Shown here: positions 8,249 through 17,081 of the stretch, one piece after another
Layout: each line of letters begins with the position of its first letter
Numbering within the stretch: the stretch's first letter is position 1
Source: Lysobacter sp. ISL-50
Lineage (GTDB): Bacteria; Pseudomonadota; Gammaproteobacteria; Xanthomonadales; Xanthomonadaceae
Length of the DNA stretch: 64,000 nt
Assembly: GCF_018612875.1 (NCBI RefSeq)
Contig: NZ_JAGGRI010000016.1
Location: 19,643 to 83,642 of the forward strand
Reading direction: 5' to 3'
The notes under the pieces: generated by a model
What the model was told of the DNA's origin: nothing
Seen by the model: only the letters and a program-made list of their open reading frames with translations
Databases searched by the model: none
Program-made: the position numbers and the translations under genes

Positions 8249-9703
8249 ATGTATCTGCCGTTGGACGGCCGGGGGCCCTTGCACGGCCAATTGGTCCGCT
8301 CGCTCAAGGACGCCGTGCTGGGGGGCCGCTTGCCGGCCGGGGTGCGGTTTCCGCCGACCCGGCTGCTGGCGCAGCAACTCGGCCTGTCGCGCAATACCGT
8401 GCTGGCGGCCTACGAGCAGCTGCGCGCGGAAGGCTTCATGCAGGCGCGGGTGGGCTCGGGCAGTTTCGTCGCCCTGCCGGGCTCGCCGGTGCAGATGCGC
8501 AGCGAGCCGCCGCAGCGGATCGCCGCGCAAAGCGCCTACTCGCGGCGGCTGCGGCGCTACCACGACCACGCCAACATCCCCGGCCGGCGCGCGCCGGGCA
8601 CCTTGCACAGCTTCCAGTACGGCGTGCCCTTCACCAATCCGCTGCTGACCTCGGCCTGGGCGCGCGCGCTGTCGCACGCGGCCGCCTACACGCCGCCCAA
8701 CTACCCGACCGCGCAGGGCCTGCCGGTGCTGCGCGCGGCGGTGTGCGAGTACCTGTCGCTGCGCCGCGGGGTGCAGGCCGCGCCCGAGGACGTGATCATC
8801 GTCGCCGGCACCCAGCAGGCGATCAGCCTGACCGCGCGGGTGGTGCTCGACGAAGGAGAAGAGGTGGTGATCGAAGACCCGCAGTACTTCGCCGTGCGCG
8901 AAGCGCTGCAGATCCACGGCGCCAAGCTGGTGCCGGTGGCGGTGGACGGCGACGGCCTGCGCACCGACCTGCTGCCCGAACGGCCGCCACGGCTGATCTG
9001 CGTGACGCCCTCGCACCAGTTCCCGACCGGCGCGCTGATGTCGCTGCCGCGCCGGCGCGCGCTGCTCGACTACGCCAACCGCCACGATTGCTGGATCTTC
9101 GAGGACGACTACGACGGCGAATTCCGCTACGACGCGCAGCCGCACGCGGCGCTGTGCGGGCTCGACGACAGCCGCCGGGTGATCTACGCCGGCACGTTCT
9201 CGAAAGTGCTGTTTCCGTCGCTGCGGCTGGGCTACATCGTGGCGCCGCCGGGATTGCGCGACGATTTCGTCAGCGCCAAGTGGGTGGACGATTTCGGCTC
9301 GCCCGGCATCGAGCAGGCCGCGCTCGCGCATTTCCTCGCCGACGGCGGCTTCGAACGCCATCTGCGCCGCACCGCCAAGACCTTGAAGCAGCGCCGCGAC
9401 GCGCTGCTGGGCGCGCTACGGCGCCTGACCGGCGACGGCGTGCGGATCGACGACTCGCATGCCGGCATGCACCTGGTGGTGTGGCTGCGCGGGCGCAACG
9501 CGGCCGAGGGCGAGGCCTTCATCGCCTATGCGCAAAGCCGCGGCCTGGGGCTGTATTCGATCGCGCCGTACTACGTCCACCCGCTGGAACGGGCCGGGCT
9601 GCTGTTCGGCTACGGCGCCTTGTCGGTGGCCGAGATCGAGGAGGCGGCGAAGTTGTTCGCCAGTTGCCTGCAGGAGATGGCGTTCGAGGACGCGGCGGTC
9701 TGA
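8249..9703 (+). CDS. MocR-type regulator (GntR helix-turn-helix fused to aminotransferase-like domain)
   Basis: A 484-residue protein. The first about 75 residues are a winged helix-turn-helix (PPTRLLAQQLGLSRNTVLAAYEQLRAEG). Residues about 115-480 form a class I aminotransferase-like fold with DDYDGEFRY and the pyridoxal-phosphate lysine K319 in FSKVLFPSLRLGYI. Such proteins usually sense an amine or PLP-related ligand and control a nearby gene. GGAG precedes the ATG by 8 bases. No obvious metabolic target lies next to it; the divergent AraC gene is the nearest candidate besides autoregulation. Confidence 0.93.
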   Translation: MYLPLDGRGPLHGQLVRSLKDAVLGGRLPAGVRFPPTRLLAQQLGLSRNTVLAAYEQLRAEGFMQARVGSGSFVALPGSPVQMRSEPPQRIAAQSAYSRRLRRYHDHANIPGRRAPGTLHSFQYGVPFTNPLLTSAWARALSHAAAYTPPNYPTAQGLPVLRAAVCEYLSLRRGVQAAPEDVIIVAGTQQAISLTARVVLDEGEEVVIEDPQYFAVREALQIHGAKLVPVAVDGDGLRTDLLPERPPRLICVTPSHQFPTGALMSLPRRRALLDYANRHDCWIFEDDYDGEFRYDAQPHAALCGLDDSRRVIYAGTFSKVLFPSLRLGYIVAPPGLRDDFVSAKWVDDFGSPGIEQAALAHFLADGGFERHLRRTAKTLKQRRDALLGALRRLTGDGVRIDDSHAGMHLVVWLRGRNAAEGEAFIAYAQSRGLGLYSIAPYYVHPLERAGLLFGYGALSVAEIEEAAKLFASCLQEMAFEDAAV

Positions 9704-9717
9704 GGACGGCCGCGGCG

Positions 9718-10158
9718 TCAGCGCGAAGCCAGCGCCGCCACCGCCAGCGCGATCGCCAGCCACACCAGTTCCAGGCCGCTGTTGGCCAGCTGGAACAGGT
9801 TCCAGAAAAAATGCGGCCCCAGCTTGGCCGCCGAGGCCACCGGGTCCAGCCCCATCAGCACGCCGATCTGGCCCGCGGCGATGCCCCAGTTGGCGGTCAC
9901 GATGATCAGCGCGGTCGCGATCAGCGCCGCCAGCGCCCGCCGGGGGCCCGGGCGCCAGCCGGCCAGGCGCAGCATCCAGGCGATATCGAGGGCGCCGATC
10001 ACCGCCATCCAGTGGTACTGGCGGTCGAAGGCCAGCGACAGCAGCACCCAGAACGCGGCGAAGCCGAACGTGCCCAGCGCCAGCATCAGCCACGAGAACA
10101 GGCTCAGGCGGCCGCGGGCGGGCGTGGCGGCGGAGCGTTCGGGCGGGGCGACGGTCAT
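9718..10158 (-). CDS. Small integral membrane protein, unknown function
   Basis: A 146-residue protein with four hydrophobic helices (WLMLALGTFGFAAFWVLL, WMAVIGALDIAWML, ALIATALIIVTANWGI, LELVWLAIALAVAALA). The ATG at 10158 is chosen over 10239 because the extra residues are low-complexity and would reach into the upstream region of the divergent sufT gene. Family not recognised. It converges with the MocR gene, 14 bases apart. Confidence 0.78.
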   Translation of the reverse strand: MTVAPPERSAATPARGRLSLFSWLMLALGTFGFAAFWVLLSLAFDRQYHWMAVIGALDIAWMLRLAGWRPGPRRALAALIATALIIVTANWGIAAGQIGVLMGLDPVASAAKLGPHFFWNLFQLANSGLELVWLAIALAVAALASR

Positions 10159-10259
10159 GGGCGGAACACTGTGGACGGGGCAAGCCCTACAGCATAGCCG
10201 GCCGCGACCGGTAGAATGTCGCGACTTGTGCTGCGGCACGGCATCCCCATCTTTCCGCC

Positions 10260-10811
10260 ATGTATTCCCGCAGCAGCGAACCCGTCCGTTTCGAGCGCGA
10301 TTGCGCCGCCGTCCTCGTGCCGCAAGGCGAGCAGGTCAACCTGCCCGCGGGCAGCGTGGGCTATATCACCCAGGCGCTGGGCGGCAGCTACACCGTGTTC
10401 GTCGAGGGCAATCTGTTCCGCATCTCCGGCCTCGATGCCGACGCGATCGGCAAAGAACCGCCGGAGCCGCTGGAACTGCCCGCCGGCGCCGACGACGATG
10501 CGGTCGAGCAACTGGTGTGGAAGCAGCTGCGCACCTGCTTCGATCCGGAAATCCCGATCAACGTGGTCGAGCTGGGCCTGGTCTACGAGGCCGTGGTCAA
10601 GCATCGCGACGACGGCCAGCGCATGGTCGAGGTGCGCATGACCCTGACCGCGCCGGCCTGCGGCATGGGCGACATCCTGGTCGATGACGTGCGCAGCAAG
10701 CTCGAGATGATTCCGACCGTGGCCGAGGCCGACGTCGAGCTGGTGTTCGATCCGCCGTGGAACCGCAACATGATGTCCGAGGCGGCGCGGCTCGAGACCG
10801 GGATGCTCTGA
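10260..10811 (+). CDS. sufT: Putative Fe-S cluster assembly protein SufT
   Basis: A 183-residue protein with an N-terminal region typical of SufT (LPAGSVGYITQALGGSYTVFVEG) and a C-terminal MIP18/DUF59 domain from about 80 onward: CFDPEIPINVVELGLVY, TLTAPACGMG and VELVFDPPWNRNMMS. SufT proteins help mature Fe-S enzymes. The conserved Asp and Cys residues of the DUF59 domain are present. It stands alone here, away from other suf genes. Confidence 0.92.
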   Translation: MYSRSSEPVRFERDCAAVLVPQGEQVNLPAGSVGYITQALGGSYTVFVEGNLFRISGLDADAIGKEPPEPLELPAGADDDAVEQLVWKQLRTCFDPEIPINVVELGLVYEAVVKHRDDGQRMVEVRMTLTAPACGMGDILVDDVRSKLEMIPTVAEADVELVFDPPWNRNMMSEAARLETGML

Positions 10812-10835
10812 GGGCGGGCTCGAAGCCTCTGCGCC

Positions 10836-10866
10836 CGTCATTCCCTGTGTTCGCGGGAATGACAAG
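10836..10866. repeat. REP-like palindrome
   Basis: A single degenerate copy (GTCATTCCC...CGCGGGAATGAC) just after sufT, of the type seen in the 711-1066 array. Confidence 0.6.
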
Positions 10867-10980
10867 TAAAAACACCCGAAACACAGACATGGGGCAGAGC
10901 AGGTTCTGCCTCGAACGCCGGCCGTGAGCGCGCCGTCCGGCGCCTGCGCTGTCGCTGTGCGCCTTCATCCGCGGAGCTAA

Positions 10981-11003
10981 TTTCCTACTTAAAACGTAGG
11001 AAA
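10981..11003. promoter_or_regulatory. Perfect inverted repeat upstream of the first subtilase gene
   Basis: Two perfect 8-base arms (TTTCCTAC and GTAGGAAA) separated by 7 AT-rich bases, about 330 bases before the protease ATG. The heptad TTTCCTA resembles sites of NarL/LuxR-type response regulators such as BvgA; that resemblance is from memory. The arms have no T-run, so it is not a terminator. Confidence 0.5.
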
Positions 11004-11334
11004 ACAAAACCGCATCCATCCGCACACTCTGTCATCCGATGCGACGCATTTTTAGTGCGCCGCAACAAACTGCGTGTGCCCGATCCGGCCAGGACAACAC
11101 CGTCCAAAAAAATCTAAATGTGGGACACATCTCACATATAACCCCCTGCATGAACGGCGTTGAGTGCTTGTTGGCACTACAACTGGCCCCGTAGCGTGTT
11201 AGCGCGGGCCGGGACAGCATCGAGTCCGTACACAAACAGCGTGGACGCTGTGGTGTGCAGACAGGGACGTGGCCGCCCAGACCACCACGCGTAAACGCCG
11301 TAACGCGGCACTTCAGTTTTTGGGGGTTTCATCC

Positions 11335-13116
11335 ATGTCCGACCGCTCCATGCGCGCACTGCGCAAGCATGCGCTTGCCGCTGCCACCGTGACCGCCCTG
11401 TCCTGCGTAGCCGTATCGGCCTACGCAGCGGATCGCATCAACCTCACCGCCCTGGCCAACGCCAGCCAGCAGGATGAGTTCATCGTCAAGTATCGCGACG
11501 GCAGCGCCGCGCGCAGCAACGAAGCCACCCTGCAAAGCTCGCTCGGCGCCGCCTCCACCGGCTTCTCCGGCAACGGCCGCGCGCTGGGTCTCAAGCACGT
11601 GCGCCGCACCTCGATCGGCGCCGACGTCGTGCGCGCCGCGCGCAAGCTCGATCGCGCCGAAGCCGAATCGCTGATGCGCCAGATCGCCGCCGACCCGAAC
11701 GTCGAGTTCGTCGAGCCCAACGCGCGCATGACCGCGTTCTTCACCCCGGACGACACCCGCTTCGGCGAGCAATGGGGCTACACCACCGCCTCGGGCATCA
11801 ACGCGACCCAGGCCTGGGACGTGAGCACCGGCACCGGCGTGGTCGTGGCGGTGATCGACACCGGCATCACCTCGCACAGCGATCTCAACGCCAACATCAT
11901 CGGCGGCTACGACTTCATCAGCGACGCCACCGCCGCGCGCGACAGCAACGGCCGCGATTCCAACCCCGCCGACCAGGGCGACTGGTTCGTCGGCTCCGAT
12001 TGCGGCGTGAGCTACAACAGCAACTCCAGCTGGCACGGCACCCACGTCGCCGGCACCATCGCCGCGGTGACCAACAACGCCAAGGGCGTGTCGGGCGTGG
12101 CTTACAACGCCAAGGTGGTTCCGGTGCGCGTGCTCGGCCGTTGCGGCGGCACCCTGGCCGACATCGCCGACGCCATCACCTGGGCATCGGGCGGTACCGT
12201 GTCGGGCATCCCGGCCAATCCGAATCCGGCCGAAGTCATCAACATGAGCCTGGGCGGCAGCGGCACCTGCGGTTCGACCTACCAGACCGCGATCAACGGC
12301 GCGGTGTCGCGCGGCGTGACCGTGGTCGTCGCCGCCGGCAACAACAACGGCAACGCCTCCAACGCGCGTCCGGCCAACTGCACCGGCGTGATCACCGTCG
12401 GCGCGGTCGATAGCGCCGGTGCGCGTTCGGTGTGGAGCAGCACGCAGAAGTCGAACTACGGCGCCGTGGTCGATGTGGCCGGGCCGGGCTCGAACATCCT
12501 GTCCACGCTCAACGCCGGCACCACCACGCCGGGCGCGGAGAGCTACGCCTCCTACGGCGGCACCTCGATGGCGACGCCGCACGTGGCCGGCGTGGTCGCG
12601 CTGCTCCAGGCCAAGGCGACGACGCCGAAGACCCCGGCCGAGATCGAGACCCTGCTGAAGAACACCGCGCGCGCCTTCCCGGCCACGCCGGACCAGCCGA
12701 TCGGCGTGGGCATCGTCAACGCCAAGGCGGCGCTGGATGCGCTCGACGGCGGCAACCCCAACCCGGGCACGCAGACCTACAGCAACGGCACCGACTACAA
12801 CATCCCGGACAACAACGCCACCGGCGTGTCGAGCACCATCACCGTGTCGGGCCGCACCGGCAACGCGCCGAGCAACGCGCAGGTTTCGGTCAACATCATC
12901 CATCCGTACAAGGGCGACCTGAAGGTCGATCTGATCGCGCCGGACGGCTCGGTCTACAACATCCACAACCGCACCGGCAGCAGCAGCGACAACGTCACCG
13001 GCACCTTCACCATCAATCTGTCGAGCGAAGCGCTCAACGGTGCGTGGAAGTTGCGCGCGGCCGATGCCGCGGCGTTGGACGTGGGCCGTATCGATACCTG
13101 GAGCGTCACGTTCTGA
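11335..13116 (+). CDS. Secreted S8 subtilisin-like serine protease with C-terminal P domain (subtilase 1)
   Basis: A 593-residue precursor: signal peptide to about 31 (VSAYAA), I9 propeptide at about 47-130 (EFIVKYRDGS to VEFVEPN), S8 catalytic domain at about 140-470 with D175 (VAVIDTGI), H234 (HGTHVAG), oxyanion N in AAGNNNG and S411 (GTSMATPH), then a Gly/Pro linker and a P/Homo B domain at about 479-593 starting TQTYSNGTDYNIPDNNATG. All catalytic residues are present. The product is an extracellular endoprotease; substrate preference is not predictable. The ATG at 11335 follows a G-run; the long leader carries an inverted repeat. A terminator follows directly. Confidence 0.95.
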   Translation: MSDRSMRALRKHALAAATVTALSCVAVSAYAADRINLTALANASQQDEFIVKYRDGSAARSNEATLQSSLGAASTGFSGNGRALGLKHVRRTSIGADVVRAARKLDRAEAESLMRQIAADPNVEFVEPNARMTAFFTPDDTRFGEQWGYTTASGINATQAWDVSTGTGVVVAVIDTGITSHSDLNANIIGGYDFISDATAARDSNGRDSNPADQGDWFVGSDCGVSYNSNSSWHGTHVAGTIAAVTNNAKGVSGVAYNAKVVPVRVLGRCGGTLADIADAITWASGGTVSGIPANPNPAEVINMSLGGSGTCGSTYQTAINGAVSRGVTVVVAAGNNNGNASNARPANCTGVITVGAVDSAGARSVWSSTQKSNYGAVVDVAGPGSNILSTLNAGTTTPGAESYASYGGTSMATPHVAGVVALLQAKATTPKTPAEIETLLKNTARAFPATPDQPIGVGIVNAKAALDALDGGNPNPGTQTYSNGTDYNIPDNNATGVSSTITVSGRTGNAPSNAQVSVNIIHPYKGDLKVDLIAPDGSVYNIHNRTGSSSDNVTGTFTINLSSEALNGAWKLRAADAAALDVGRIDTWSVTF

Positions 13117-13157
13117 ATCCGGCCGGCGGCCGTTCGCGGCCGCTTTGGATTCCACGG

Positions 13158-13186
13158 AACCCCGGCTTCGGCCGGGGTTTTGTTTT
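13158..13186 (+). terminator. Rho-independent terminator after subtilase 1
   Basis: Stem CCCCGGC-TTCG-GCCGGGG followed by TTTTGTTTT, about 40 bases after the stop codon. Confidence 0.9.
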
Positions 13187-13270
13187 GGCGGTGAGATGCG
13201 GCGAAGGCGAGGCTGCGAAATCGTTATGCGATGTCGAGAGCGGACACTCGCGTTTATGGTGTATTGAGTG

Positions 13271-13293
13271 TGCTTTCAGACGCGTCTGATGGT
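13271..13293. repeat. 23-bp sequence shared with 19623-19645
   Basis: Contains the 12-base palindrome CAGACGCGTCTG and is identical, base for base, to 19623-19645. Both copies lie between genes, on either side of the second subtilase and the effector-like block. Confidence 0.6.
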
Positions 13294-13367
13294 GTGGGGG
13301 TGAGGGGTTGCGTAGTTTTGATCACAAGGACGGCGGCCTGGAGCATGTTCAAGGTTTCGGGAAAACC

Positions 13368-13476
13368 CCCGGTTCGTCATTCCCGCGAACGCGGGCTCCG
13401 CTTTATTTCGGTATCCAGCGACTTCAAAGGTTCTCGCACGAAAGACCCTGGATTCCCGCGTTCGCGGGAATGACGA
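13368..13476. repeat. Pair of REP-like palindromes
   Basis: Two palindromes of the CATTCCCGCGAACGCGGG type in opposite orientation, at about 13375-13395 and 13451-13474, separated by a spacer with TTCTCGCACGAAAGA, the reverse complement of part of the 64-bp repeat spacer. Confidence 0.7.
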
Positions 13477-13507
13477 GCAAAGAAGCGGAGACGGGACAGT
13501 CGGCGCG

Positions 13508-13547
13508 GTGACGCGGTGACGAGGTGACGAGGTGACGAGGTGACGCA
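13508..13547. repeat. 8-bp minisatellite (GTGACGAG)x5
   Basis: Five tandem 8-base units, three exact GTGACGAG flanked by two one-base variants, directly after the REP pair in the gap between subtilase 1 and 2. Confidence 0.7.
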
Positions 13548-14270
13548 GGTTATTAGGCCGTCGTCCCGATACAACTCATGGTGTGGGGGCGCACCCGGAC
13601 TTCCGGCGGGGGTCGGAAGTCCGGGACTGCGTTGACCTCGACCTGCTGCGACGCATCGCTTCGCGTGGGCTGCGGAAACAGCAGGCCGAACAGGCTCCTG
13701 CGTGGTGTTGGAGGACGGACCCGGGCTTCGGTTACAGCCGAAGTTCGGGTATCCGTTTTCGCCGCCGCGATGGCCGACAGATAGCAAGCCGAAACCGGTC
13801 ACCGGCAAGATGTTTCGCCTACGCCTACGCCTACGCTGGCATCGCCATCACTATCGAAGCAGCACGACCCATTCGACGCACCCAACTGCCAATGCACATG
13901 ACATGTGCCATCGATAGCATCAGACACCACTCAATCAGTGGAAGTAACCCCCAGCATCCACCATCAGCTACTCGCGATCGCGATCCTCCAACGAATAATC
14001 TCGCACACGGGTAGGGTGATTTCGCACTTTTTCGTTGTCGTCCCCAACACAAAATCAGTGTGTAGATGTGTGACGGCAAGCGTCTTGAAGGCGCATTAAT
14101 TTTCCCCAGACGCCTTGCCGCGGATTTTTCCGAACCGTTAGCTTGGAACCCGGCTTCGCGGCGTCGTCCGCGTCCATCGCAGCGTTCTCCGGGCTGCAAG
14201 CAAGATCGAAATTCGCCGGAAGAACGTTCCACTTCGCCGCATGCCGGCGCTTACTTGGGGTTTCCACCAC
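13548..14270. other. Long upstream region of subtilase 2 with hairpin repeats
   Basis: No credible gene. It contains a hairpin with 11-base arms (13594-13604 and 13615-13625), a second one around 13727-13750 next to a GTTGGAGGACGGACCCGGGCT block, and three CGCCTA units at about 13817-13836. Related hairpin and block sequences recur at 20266-20401. The last about 200 bases are AT-richer and probably hold the subtilase 2 promoter. Confidence 0.5.
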
Positions 14271-16079
14271 ATGACTTCCCGCTCGAACCGCAATCATCGC
14301 TTGCACCTGCTCGCCGCAGCCACGGCGCTTGCGCTGGGTTCCGTCGTCGCCGCGCCGGCCATCGCCGGCCAGGCACATCTGGCCGGTCTGAAGGCCGATG
14401 GCACGTACAGCCGCTTCATCGTCAAGTACAAGAACGACAGCGCGGCCGCCAGCAGCGACGTGCAAGTGTCGTCGTCGCTGAGCAGCGCCGCCTCGCGCAC
14501 CGCGCTGCCGGCCGCGTCCAAGGGCAAGAAGCTGGGCCTGCGCTCGGTGCGCCGGATGATGCTGCCAGGCGCGCAGGTCGTGGCCAGCGACGTCGCCCTC
14601 AACCGCGACGAAGCCGAAGCGGTGATGCGCCAGATCGCCTCCGATTCCAATGTCGAGTTCGTCCAGATCGATGGCATCCGCCACGCGCTGGCCGTGCCCA
14701 ACGACACCCGCTTCGGCGACCAGTGGCATTACGCCGACAGCGCCGTGGGTATCCGCGCGCCGACCGCGTGGAACACCAGCACCGGCACCGGCGTGGTGGT
14801 GGCGGTGATCGACAGCGGCATCCTGTCGCATACCGATCTCAACGCCAACATCCTGCCCGGCTACGACATGGTCAGCTCCACCACCGGCTTCAGCAACGCC
14901 GAATGCCAGCAGGCCGGCGCCAGCCCGGGTTGCGGCAAATCCGACGACGGCGACGGCCGCGATTCGAACCCGAACGATTCCTCCAACGTCGTCCACGGCA
15001 CCCACGTCGCCGGCACCATCGCCGCGGTGACCAACAACGGCGCCGGCGTGGCCGGCGTTGCGTACAACGCCAAGGTCGTGCCGTTGCGCGTGCTCGGCAA
15101 CCAGGGCTTCGGCAGCGATTCCGACATCGCCGACGCCATCGTCTGGGCCTCCGGCGGCACCGTCGCCGGCGTGCCGGCCAACGCCAACCCGGCCGAGGTC
15201 ATCAACATGTCGCTGGGCGGCGACGCGCCGTGCAGCGACACGCCGGCGTACCAGGCCGCGATCGACACCGCGATCGTCAACGGCTCGGTCGTGGTCGCGG
15301 CCGCGGGCAACAGCAACATCGACGTCGCCGGCGCGACGCCGGCCAGCTGCAACGGCGTGATCTCGGTCGCCGCCAGCAACAAGAGCGGCGCGCGTTCGTA
15401 CTACTCCAGCTGGGGCGCGAGCATCGACATCACCGCGCCGGGCGGCGCGCAGTCGTTCGAGGGCGATCCCAACGGCATCCTGTCCACCGTCGCCAACAAC
15501 GGCTACGGCTACATGCAGGGCACCTCGATGGCGTCGCCGCACGTCGCCGGTGTGGTCGCGCTGATGCAGGCCGCCGCTGCGACGCCGAAGACCTCCGCGC
15601 AGATCCAGGCGCTGCTGGCCAGCACCGCGCGTCCGATCCCGACGAGCAAGTGCAGCGGCGGTTGCGGCCCGGGCCTGATCGACGCCGCCGCCGCGGTCGC
15701 CGCGGCCGCCGGCACCACGCCGCCGACCGGCACGCAGACCTACACCAACGGCACCGACGTCAGCATTCCGGACAACAACGCCACCGGCGTGTCGAGCAGC
15801 ATCACCGTGTCGGGCCGTACCGGTAACGCGCCGAGCAATGCCTCGGTTTCGGTGAACATCGTGCATCCGTACAAGGGTGACCTGATCGTCGATCTGATCG
15901 CGCCGGACGGTTCGGTCTACAACATCCACAACCGCACCGGCAGCAGCAGCGACAACGTCAGCGGCACCTTCCAGGTCAATCTGTCGAGCGAAGCGCTCAA
16001 CGGTACCTGGAAGCTGCGCGCCGCCGATCGCGCCGCGCTGGACGTCGGCAAGATCGACACCTGGAGCATCACGTTCTGA
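14271..16079 (+). CDS. Secreted S8 subtilisin-like serine protease with C-terminal P domain (subtilase 2)
   Basis: A 602-residue precursor: signal peptide to about 33 (AAPAIAG), I9 propeptide at about 47-133 (RFIVKYKNDSA to NVEFVQID), catalytic domain at about 143-480 with D181, H242 and S419 in intact motifs (VAVIDSGI, VHGTHVAG, GTSMASPH), and a P domain at about 488-602 nearly identical to that of subtilase 1. Cys pairs occur in the inserted loop near 211-221 and near the end of the catalytic domain (CSGGC). Extracellular endoprotease; specificity unknown. The leader TTGGGGTTTC before the ATG resembles the leaders at 11325 and 28985. Confidence 0.95.
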   Translation: MTSRSNRNHRLHLLAAATALALGSVVAAPAIAGQAHLAGLKADGTYSRFIVKYKNDSAAASSDVQVSSSLSSAASRTALPAASKGKKLGLRSVRRMMLPGAQVVASDVALNRDEAEAVMRQIASDSNVEFVQIDGIRHALAVPNDTRFGDQWHYADSAVGIRAPTAWNTSTGTGVVVAVIDSGILSHTDLNANILPGYDMVSSTTGFSNAECQQAGASPGCGKSDDGDGRDSNPNDSSNVVHGTHVAGTIAAVTNNGAGVAGVAYNAKVVPLRVLGNQGFGSDSDIADAIVWASGGTVAGVPANANPAEVINMSLGGDAPCSDTPAYQAAIDTAIVNGSVVVAAAGNSNIDVAGATPASCNGVISVAASNKSGARSYYSSWGASIDITAPGGAQSFEGDPNGILSTVANNGYGYMQGTSMASPHVAGVVALMQAAAATPKTSAQIQALLASTARPIPTSKCSGGCGPGLIDAAAAVAAAAGTTPPTGTQTYTNGTDVSIPDNNATGVSSSITVSGRTGNAPSNASVSVNIVHPYKGDLIVDLIAPDGSVYNIHNRTGSSSDNVSGTFQVNLSSEALNGTWKLRAADRAALDVGKIDTWSITF

Positions 16080-16150
16080 TGATCGGATTACGCGCGGCCG
16101 GAGCGATCCGGCCGCGCGTATGCCGCCTGCGCGGCGGCAAGGGAATGCAG

Positions 16151-16182
16151 CGAAACCCCGGCTTCGGCCGGGGTTTCTTTTT
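16151..16182 (+). terminator. Rho-independent terminator after subtilase 2
   Basis: Stem AAACCCCGGC-TTCG-GCCGGGGTTT with a following CTTTTT. A further GC-rich hairpin lies between the stop codon and this site. Confidence 0.9.
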
Positions 16183-16352
16183 GCGCCGCAGTGGGTGAGT
16201 AACAGCACATCCAGCTGCGGGCTGATGCGGAACTTCATCAGTGGTAGCGGCATCGTCATTGTGTTGCGTGCGCACAAGTTCGGCGGGCTAGGCAAGGCGT
16301 GTGCCAGCAGGAGCCCAAACGTTGAGTTGCGGCTTGGCTGCCGGTGGGTACC

Positions 16353-17078
16353 ATGCAAGCCATGGCTTGTTACCCACTCATGTTTTCGACACTGCTATTA
16401 GCGGCGTTGTCCGCATGTGCGCATTCGACCAGTCGGCCCGCGCCTGTGCCGATCGAGGAAATTGCCGCCATGAACACGACCAGCCCCGATTCGACGGGTA
16501 CTCCGCGTCTGCACACGCTGGACGAATTTCCGGAATTGACGCCGGAAGAGGTCGGTCGGCGATTCCTGAAGTTGATCGACAGCTTGAAGTCGTTTGATGA
16601 TCTGTCAGTCGAGCGCTTGCAAGACATGATGCACTTGCCGATGGTGAACGCCCCTGAGACGAGTGGAGGCTACTTGATCTTGCGTATGCCAGACTCCGGC
16701 TGGCAATACAGTTTTAGCTATCGTATTGATGCCAAGTATCCGCGCTATACGAATGCAGCCTTTGAATTCAACCATGACGATGGCCGCGCCGATATGGCCA
16801 GGGTTTGCGGTATGGATCTAGATGCCTATGTCGCTGAATTGAACAAGGTGGGGTTCGTAGAGCGTGAAGACTTGGCGCAATACGACTCCCCGATGCCTCC
16901 TGTAAATCCGGATGGGACGACGGAGGAACGCCGGTTCTTTCGGCTACCGGGCTATATTTTCACGCGCGGCAATGTTGGAGTGCTGGTTCGCGAGCGCCGC
17001 GAAGCCGATATGCCTGAAGCGAAGCGGCATCATGCCTGTGTAGAAGCGATCAGCGTAGGCCGGATGAGTGGAAATTAA
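16353..17078 (+). CDS. Predicted lipoprotein, possible immunity/partner of the following HExxH protein
   Basis: About 241 residues with a lipoprotein signal (TLLLAALSAC, lipidated C22 from this start). The mature part is soluble with EFPELTPEEVGRRFLKLIDSLKSFDDLS and a mixed C-terminal domain. Start uncertain: a GTG at 16344 is in frame, and the ATG at 16353 has GGTGGG 4 bases upstream. The stop lies only 3 bases before the next ATG, so the two are co-translated. Codons are clearly more A/T-ending than in the proteases, hinting at transfer. An upstream envelope lipoprotein coupled to a putative toxin resembles the immunity-effector order of Xanthomonadales type IV effectors. Family not recognised. 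Confidence 0.72.
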   Translation: MQAMACYPLMFSTLLLAALSACAHSTSRPAPVPIEEIAAMNTTSPDSTGTPRLHTLDEFPELTPEEVGRRFLKLIDSLKSFDDLSVERLQDMMHLPMVNAPETSGGYLILRMPDSGWQYSFSYRIDAKYPRYTNAAFEFNHDDGRADMARVCGMDLDAYVAELNKVGFVEREDLAQYDSPMPPVNPDGTTEERRFFRLPGYIFTRGNVGVLVRERREADMPEAKRHHACVEAISVGRMSGN

Positions 17079-17081
17079 GCC

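Noticed and set aside
11112..11140. Clp/CRP-like site ATGTG...CACAT before subtilase 1
   Set aside because: The half-sites are 10 bases apart instead of 8 between TGTG and CACA, and an overlapping ATGTG-GGA-CACAT repeat competes; too weak to call.
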